NCBI GenBank assembly: GCA_014058105.1
Contig: JACGCM010000440.1
Location: 4,154,001 to 4,218,000, forward strand
Length of the DNA: 64,000 nt
Direction of reading: 5' to 3'
Source of the DNA: Kingdonia uniflora
Lineage: Eukaryota; Streptophyta; Magnoliopsida; Ranunculales; Circaeasteraceae
This document shows positions 57,646 to 64,000 of this stretch, one piece after another. The notes beneath the pieces were generated by a model. That model saw nothing but the letters and a program-made list of their open reading frames with translations, had not been told where the DNA came from and did no database searches. Within the stretch, counting starts at the first letter, position 1. The number at the start of each line of letters is the position of its first letter. Position numbers and translations under genes: made by a program.

Positions 57646-58640
57646 CTGTAACATAACACAACAGATTGTTAAGCCATAAAACTGCACTATACTACAATAG
57701 TTTGATATTATATAATATTACTTACTTTTTTTCAAAGTTCTATATAAAAGTTCCTTGGGTTCCTCCTCCATTCTATGCAGACAGCCGCCTTTCGCCCGTA
57801 TCACATTATCGTTCCAAACTCGACCTGCTGAATTCATATCGAAGAAAAGAGGTCGAGATGAACTAGAATAAAAATATGCGCCTCCAGCTACAGCATAATA
57901 TTTCACAACATAATACTGCAAAACGTCCCCAAGAATTATTCTCCTCTCTACCTCATTCTCTTCCAACAATCTATCCAGAGTCTCACAAACATTTATCACC
58001 TCCCACATGTTTCCATTCAATTGGGCAGGACATGCTTCTATGGTATTCAGTATGCCTTTAACAAGATTGTTAAGAGGTAATCTCAGTCCATATTCTAACT
58101 GGGACAAATAACACAGAAAACCCTAGCCCAGGTCACTTTGAACATTCTTATCAAAATACTCTAAGTGTATCTATTCCTCCACCATCCTTCTCCTTTTCTC
58201 CTATTCTAAGTCAGGCAACAAAAATAAATATTATTCCCCACTCTCCATAATACATCCTCTGAACGATCTCCCAACATGTTATACTATATTTCCCCATTTT
58301 CTACCTATAGTAGCTTTGGATTTACAGAACTCTTTGAATACATCAGAGTTCGGAGGGTAAGAACACAAAATACCAGAGAAATCTGGAAATTATAATTCAT
58401 CCTCATCCTCAGAGTCTTCATTTACAGATTCTACATTCTCAGACTCACTTGTACGACCAGAGGTCGATGTCCTCATATCAGGTATTTACAGATTCTACAT
58501 TCTCATCCTCAGAGTCTTCATTTACAGAGTCTACATTCTCAGACTCACTTGTACGGCCAGAGGTCGATGTCCTCATATCAGGTAAAACTTTTATCTCAGA
58601 TATAGGCTTAAGGATGAGATTTGTTTCTATAACAGATTAT
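57646..58640 (-). CDS. element A antisense gene, N-terminal 'gypsy-type transposon' domain
   Basis: The frame starts with an acidic, repeated segment (SESENVESVNEDSEDEDE, ~58460-58400) followed by SDVFKEFCKSKATIGRKWG. The conserved domain is at 58107-57727: LEYGLRLPLNNLVKGILNTI, EACPAQLNGNMWEVINVCE, SAGRVWNDNVIRAKGGC. It resembles the plant 'putative gypsy type transposon' family (PF04195-like), a judgement from memory. It ends at LLYRTLKK|GTAAGTAAT, the donor of an 80-nt intron (57646-57725). Element B has the same gene with the intron in the same place. Confidence 0.65.
58402..58583. repeat. 100-bp-period direct duplication
   Basis: Bases 58402-58483 recur at 58502-58583 with two differences. 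The unit codes the acidic SESEN/SEDED part of the antisense protein, so it is a coding repeat expansion. Confidence 0.88.
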
Positions 58641-58841
58641 CCTCACATCCTAATCTACGTATAGGTCCAGGTATTCTGTCAACTTATCATTATCTCTTGT
58701 CTATAAACATCCATATACACATCTACCATACATGTATCATGCATATACATACATAACATTTGTTTCCTCAACCTTGTCCTCTGCCAAGATGCGAAGGCAT
58801 CTCCAACGCTACTCCCCAGATAAACCCACGTAATGAAATCT

Positions 58842-59030
58842 TCAAATATGGTAAAAGTTATCTTTAGCTTCAGCCGCTTCTTCTTCCGACATCCCATGGT
58901 ACGTCGGTGGTACGTGAATGGATGTAGTATACTCCAAAGTTTGATTGCCAAAGTGGCGCAACTTCAACCTCTGAAACTCCTTAGCCACTCTCTCTTCATA
59001 TACCATGTACTGGGTCTTCACTATTATCAA
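58842..59030 (-). CDS. element A second antisense ORF
   Basis: A short ORF with VPPTYHGMSEEEAAEAKDNFY, homologous to element B 49727-50043 (MSPTFHRISYKEVVEAEDDY). Conservation between two diverged elements suggests a once-real small protein. Function unknown. Confidence 0.5.
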   Translation of the reverse strand: MIIVKTQYMVYEERVAKEFQRLKLRHFGNQTLEYTTSIHVPPTYHGMSEEEAAEAKDNFYHI

Positions 59031-59361
59031 TCAGAGTACACAGAGGGTATTACAACAATAGAGTACTTTGACAGAAGCTCCAGTACAGGTACTATTTATA
59101 TCAAACTAACATTTAATGTACAGGTACATTTCTAAAATAGTCATCATTCAATGCAAAACCAATCTGGGAACCCCAAGCGCCAAGTACATCAATTTTTTCC
59201 ATCATCATAAATACCCAATACAGTCTTTAATAAATAAATACTGAGTACCCAACGAGTCAAATTCTCATTAAGACATCAAATCTTTTCAACTTCCAACACC
59301 AACAATCAATAGGTTCTTTCTCAACCAAAACCACTCGTGCCTTTAGTTGCGAGGGGACGAT

Positions 59362-59916
59362 TATAGGGACCTATCCCTCGATCTAGTCTAAATTTAAACT
59401 GCCTAAATATCAAACTCACGCATTATACATATGACATGTATAATTAGCATTGACACCTAGACCACGAACTGATAAAGAATATGTATCGAGCACTACAACA
59501 ACATATGAACAAGTCAAAGACACATGTCTCCCTCAATTTAAATAGTTACACATTCAACTACCACTTGCCTCATTATCAAGAGAACGTGCTTCTACACGAT
59601 AATGAGCTGCGAGTAAGGTCTATATAAATAAAAAGTTCTAAAAGAGATAAAGACCCAGAAAACCAGATTTTCTCGGCTCTGACACACAACTTCTTATTTG
59701 ATCAAGGATTTCTAGCTCAAAGAGATTATTTGTAATAAGATATCAACCTCAAGCGATAAAACCCTCAACTCGAGGTCGTGACTTTCTACCTATTCAATGG
59801 TTTTCCATGCTAAATCACCTATGTCATTTTTTGTATTACATTAATTTTTGTCAAAGGTACATTTGGTGTATGATATAATTTCAAGCTATTTTGAGCTACG
59901 AAATTAGGCTATTACA
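59362..59916 (+). repeat. 3' LTR of element A
   Basis: 555 bp. Its first bases are TATAGGGACC, so the terminal TG has mutated to TA. It ends GGCTATTACA. Confidence 0.9.
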
Positions 59917-59919
59917 AGT

Positions 59920-60375
59920 ACAAACTTAGATTTTATGCAAAACACAAGGATATTGCAAGTCCTTATGGCAATAGATTTATAATTTATGAATTAGGTCACA
60001 ATAGTGGTATTGAGCCCCATTGTATTACAACTAACTAAAATGTAATTTTGCTTAGTACAAACTCAGAGTTTTTGCAGGACAAAGTATATTGTAAGTCCTT
60101 ACTTGCAATTGATTAATAATTTTGGAATTAGGTCACAGTTTAATTGAGTCCCATTGTATTTCACATAACTAAAATGTAACTTTGCTCAGTACAAACTCAA
60201 ATTTTATGTAGGACACAAGTATATTGTAAGTCCTCCATAGTAATTACTTATGACATATCGATTGATAATTTTAGAATTAAGTCCTAATAGTGGCAGTGAG
60301 TCACATTATATTTTACCTAACTAAAATACAATTTTGCTCAATACAAGCTCAGATTATTCTATTTCACCTAACTAA
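59920..60375. repeat. tandem repeat units 2-5 (right of element A)
   Basis: Units of 137 (59920-60056), 134 (60057-60190) and 152 bp (60191-60342) plus a partial one to 60375. Each begins ACAAxCTxAGATTxT and ends near CTAACTAAAATGTAATTTTG. With unit 1 they formed one array before element A inserted. Confidence 0.85.
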
Positions 60376-60424
60376 ATTGCAGTTATTAAATAAGATTAAT
60401 TAAATGGTTGTTTTTTTTTGTTAG

Positions 60425-60790
60425 GATGTTGAATCAAATGTTCTTGAGCCACCTGGTGATTGGGCTAAGATATTATATTATATTGTATTTGGGGCTTTGC
60501 ACCTTTTGTTTAAGAAAATGAATATTGAAGACCAATTTGAGGGTGTAAAGAGAGAAGTAGACTTGGCGTTAAAGATGTCCAACTGTATTACAGTTGTAGA
60601 GGCAAAAAGGATGGAGCCACTTGGGGGTATTTGGTGCAGGCTCCTAAAAGTCAAGGACGTATCGACTGTAGACGGTGAAGTTGTGAGGAAGTTAAACCTG
60701 AAGATTACAAGGAAAACTCAGGTTTGTTCTTTTGTTGAAGACCTGAAAATTGGTACCAAAATTCTTCTTGATAACTTTGGAGGGTGTTAA
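60425..60790 (+). CDS. unrecognised terminal-exon-like ORF
   Basis: 122 open codons directly after a good acceptor (T-rich tract, TTGTTAG|GATGTT at 60424). They read DVESNVLEPPGDWAKILYY..., ...EGVKREVDLALKMSNCITVV and GGIWCRLLKVKDVSTVDGEV, ending TAA at 60790. Amino-acid composition looks protein-like but I know no match. It may be the last exon of a gene whose upstream exons lie left of element A (before 34 kb), with the tandem repeat and the insertion in its intron. Confidence 0.4.
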   Translation, partial: DVESNVLEPPGDWAKILYYIVFGALHLLFKKMNIEDQFEGVKREVDLALKMSNCITVVEAKRMEPLGGIWCRLLKVKDVSTVDGEVVRKLNLKITRKTQVCSFVEDLKIGTKILLDNFGGC

Positions 60791-61868
60791 ATAAATTGTA
60801 ATGACGGTACGCAGTACAACATGTTGAGTATGGCAGATAAAATTACTCATAGATTCTGAATTTTTAAGGAGGTGGTAAGCTAAAGACTTTTGAGGTGTAT
60901 ATGTTTGCTTGTTCTCTGTTGTGAACTCAGTGTAGATGTTTTCAAGTATATCCAATTTTGGGGTTGTTTAAATCGTTGATATTTAAATTGGTCTTTTTTT
61001 TCTTGTTAAATTTGATAATGTTTTAGCTAAAATTTAAGTTTTGGATTATTCTAAGATTTGTACTGTAAGCATTTTAGGAGGTAGTTCTGAAGCAACTGCA
61101 TTTGGCGAAAGTTGCAATGCTACAAATGTAAGTGCCCCAAATTAATACCCCAAATAATACTGCATTACTTGTATGAACTATGTTTGGATTTGAGTAGAAG
61201 AGGGGACAATGACATGTTGGACATTGTTTGTTTGCATTTTTTTGGTGAGAAAGTTGTAGGACATTGTTAATCATGTGAGAATTAAGTATACCCCCATCCA
61301 AGGTTTGGTACACAGTTTTATCTTCCAATTTTCAAAACCCCTCTCCCTCATATAGTAATGTCCCATACCTTTAGCACAGTAAATAACTAAATATCGCCAG
61401 AGCGATGTTAACATATATTTCCTAAAAATATTTTTCTTGTACGAATGTAAGTGTGACATTAACTTCACGGAAGCCCTTAGCTCAGAACATCTCATATATG
61501 ATATTAGTAACGATATGTATGTTTTACTATTGATAGTTTTTGTATTCATTGAAGTTGTAGAGTTGTAGCATTAATTTTATGTTGGGTGCTTTTTTGTACT
61601 TCTTTTTATTTATCAGATATTAAGTTGCAGATAGTTATAAGATCTCCAATTTCTGCACTTGTTGAATGATTTATTTGTATTTAACAGATAGTTACAGGAA
61701 AACAATCTTCACTCCTCTATATTGTGTGGTGGTGGACTAATTAACTAGAAGAGTTGCATAAAACTGAATGTAATATACAACAAGCTTCTATCAAACAATT
61801 TGCTTGTTGAAATAAAAAATGGTTCTCTGTCTTCAGATGATCTCTTTGTTGAACTTTGAACCATTTTC
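60791..61868. other. intergenic sequence
   Basis: AT-rich; no coding frame or repeat with support on either strand. Confidence 0.45.
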
Positions 61869-61899
61869 ATGATTTTTGTGAAATCCTATCTTAATCACT

Positions 61900-62655
61900 A
61901 TCGATACTTCTTATCGTCGTCTACGATTTTATTAATATCTCATCTCAATTACCTCAGGAAACCAGACCCACCTACAACTAACCTTCAGATCTTCAAGAAA
62001 AAACCCAAATTCATCTCTCATGAAATTGCCACTAACATGATCAAACATGAAAAAAAAAACCACAACGTGCTTCAGAAATATTCAACATGTCATCAAAACA
62101 ATGTGGCTTTAGTTACAAGCATATCACTTACTCTGTTAACCTTCATAAACTTGCACAAGCCAAGAAATTTAATGCCATCAATGCAATTCTTTGACAGTTT
62201 AGTGTTGATACATGTAAAATACATGAGGTTTTATTCCTCAATCTTATGATCTATTTCTCTAAATGTTCTTTCCATTAAAGGACACTTGAAATGTTTTACG
62301 CACTCTAACCAAATGTTTGAGAAAACCCCTCACTTAAAGCTTTAAGTACTTACCTTAATCTACTAATTGAATCAGGTCGGCTTGATTTGGCCAAGGAACT
62401 TCTATTAAAATTTAAGAAGAAATTTGACATTGTTCCAAATGCATGCATCTTCAATATTTTAGTTAAGCATCATTGCAAGAAGGGTGATCTTGATAACACT
62501 TTGGAAGTCATGATGGGAATGAGGAAATCTGAGGTTTGTTATTCTACTTTGACAACTTATTCTACTGTAATGGGTGGTCTTTATAATCAAAAGAGACTCA
62601 AAGAAGCAGTTGAACTATTTAAGGAGATGGTTTCGAAGGATAAAATTATACCCGT
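61900..62655 (+). pseudogene. PPR protein pseudogene (At5g18475-like)
   Basis: Pentatricopeptide repeat proteins bind organellar RNA. The N-terminal part RKPDPPTTNLQIFKKKPKFI followed by SHEIATNMIKHEK (61946-62050) and, after a decayed stretch, NPSLKALSTYLNLLIESGRL, DIVPNACIFNILVKHHCKKG, LTTYSTVMGGLYNQKRLKEA, VELFKEMVSKDKIIP (62325-62655) match the Arabidopsis At5g18475 protein as I recall it. Frameshifts and stops separate the parts. Homology stops abruptly after the third repeat at about 62655, so the C-terminal PPRs are lost. Confidence 0.85.
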
Positions 62656-64000
62656 GGAACCAGGATTGTTGGTTAGGGGGGGGGGCAGGGAAGTTAAGGG
62701 TTCGAAGGTGATTTTTCCTCTGTGTAAGTATTTGATCACAACTCTTTTTATGGGCCCAACAATCTACTTGAAACTAAATGCCTTTTAATGATATTACCCT
62801 TTATATTTAGATTAATATTTAAAATTGAAGGGTACCAATGTAAATTTGCTTCACCAACCTAACTCTCCAACGAACATATACCTCATATCTCTCAAATATC
62901 TCTAACCTATTATCACATCAGATGTTTAGTTTTTAAAACAATTATATACGTTAGTGATATGGTCCAATAGCAACTCTTGGCTTCAATCGCAACTCTTCCT
63001 AGGTCTTCTATAAATCTCTTACCAAACAGTTATGTCATATTTACAAAAAAATTTCTTCTCATCTTTCGTCAGCCTAGAACAGGAATTGAAGATCTAAGTT
63101 TTACACCTCTATAATTTTATTTTGTAATCCATTGCTTTACTCCATTTCTTATAGTTTGACGACTATAGGCATCACAACCGGACATCTCAATTTCTTTAGC
63201 AAATTCTATGATGTTTGGAACTATCATTTTAAACCCTTTCGTGGTTCAAACCAAAGGACAAACGAAGACTAATCACAAGAAAGGGGCGAGATAGAAGGGA
63301 GGGGGGGGGGGGGGAGGAAGAAGCTGTTATGAAAAGGAAGAAAATATGCTAAAGTTGTGGAGTACTCGGCAACCACGACAAACGGACATGTCCACTTCTC
63401 AAAACGGAGATAGTGGAATCAAGTAAATACATATTCGACACTATACATTAATCCCATATTCTCCGTGATTATTTTATAATGTGCTTCCCATGCATTTATC
63501 CCGTATTTATAATCATAATGAAATTCATGTAGGAGATGCTAATGAGGATTATGTTATGCCATTACAAGAGAATTTCGATAACCACGACATCTAGGAAAAT
63601 AGAAGAAGTTGCCCTGCATTATAAATTTTTTCTTTAATAAATCTATATTTCATTATTATTATTGTTGTCTATTTGACGAGGAACTCTTGTGTTGTTTCAA
63701 CTTCAGTTTGCTTTGTATTTGAAATTTGAAATTGGGATAGTAGCAATATACTGTGCTTTATGTTCATATTAAATTGTAGAATCCTCAACGTTATTGATAA
63801 TGTAAGACATGCAATAGTCGAGTAGTACAAGTAAATTGTCGCATAGGTTCATTAATCGTGAAAACTTAATATCTATAATGTAGGGTAAGTATCGGGTAAT
63901 AACGTAAATCGACAAAATTGAAAATGTATGTACCGATAAATTGTCTATTAATCTATTAAGCCCACAATAAATTAAGTACATTGATGATCGACAATGTGAA
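62656..64000. other. sequence after the PPR pseudogene; G tracts
   Basis: No gene recognised. G runs at 62676-62685 and 63301-63314. AT-rich otherwise. Confidence 0.45.

Larger units (their letters stand above)
34160..59916 (+). mobile_element. element A: Tat-type Ty3/gypsy LTR retrotransposon, interrupted by element B
   Basis: LTRs at 34160-34699 and 59362-59916. TSD AGTAC at 34155-34159 and 59917-59921. Without the nested copy the element is about 11.5 kb. Order: primer site TTTGGCGTTATCCATGGGA (34700), gag, protease (split by B), RT, RNase H, second RNase H, start of integrase, minisatellite, minus-strand genes, polypurine tract (GCGAGGGGACGA, 59349-59360), 3' LTR. The integrase catalytic core is missing. 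The second RNase H, long 3' region and antisense ORFs are hallmarks of the Tat lineage (Ogre, Grande, Retand relatives). Confidence 0.92.

Noticed and set aside
62676..62788. Continuation of the PPR protein past the G run
   Set aside because: Homology ends at about 62655; what follows has no PPR pattern.
1..64000. tRNA or rRNA genes
   Set aside because: No cloverleaf with conserved A/B boxes and no rRNA sequence was seen; the tRNA-like strings are retrotransposon primer sites.

Overview
This is AT-rich nuclear DNA from a flowering plant, most likely a dicot. The evidence is spliceosomal introns, LTR retrotransposons with plant-type primer binding sites, LINEs, a MITE, and plant genes or remnants (PEX6, a plant-mobile-domain gene, a PPR gene). 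No bacterial, organellar, CRISPR or operon features are present.

Bases 1-28.7 kb are almost entirely one minus-strand gene, PEX6 (peroxisomal AAA-ATPase). Eight exons can be placed (1: 28429-28701; 2: 25290-25928; 3: 24965-25208; 4: 20800-20941; 5: 11325-11508; 6: 10481-10651; 7: 7804-8082; 8: 7560-7631). They join in frame over 668 codons with GT-AG borders and no stop. The second ATPase domain (D2) is not in the window and must lie beyond base 1. The introns are swollen by transposons: three LINE fragments, a Ty1/copia relic, a terminal-inverted-repeat element, a chromovirus relic, two related small LTR families (one an intact 3.3-kb gag-only element with TSD TAAAT), and a 323-bp Tourist-like MITE.

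Bases 28.7-34 kb hold the PEX6 upstream region with CT/GA microsatellites, a striking 140-bp loopless palindrome (29831-29970), and a minus-strand plant-mobile-domain (PMD) pseudogene (about 30.95-32.56 kb).

Bases 34.16-59.92 kb are two nested giant Ty3/gypsy elements of the Tat type. Outer element A (34160-59916, TSD AGTAC) landed in a ~137-bp tandem repeat. Inner element B (36794-51090, TSD GGTAA) landed in the protease region of A. Both have LTRs of about 540-565 bp, gag/protease/RT/RNase H/second RNase H in the plus strand, a minisatellite after pol, and long genes on the opposite strand before the 3' LTR. Those antisense genes appear to be spliced, with an intron at the same place in both elements. 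B lacks the N-terminal part of gag; A lacks the integrase core.

Bases 59.9-64 kb hold the other copies of the split tandem repeat, one unexplained 122-codon terminal-exon-like ORF (60425-60790), and a broken PPR gene resembling Arabidopsis At5g18475.

The most interesting items are the conserved spliced antisense gene in the Tat elements, the gag-only LTR element, the long palindrome next to the PMD gene, and the gag frame of element A, which is broken only by stops explainable by C-to-T changes.
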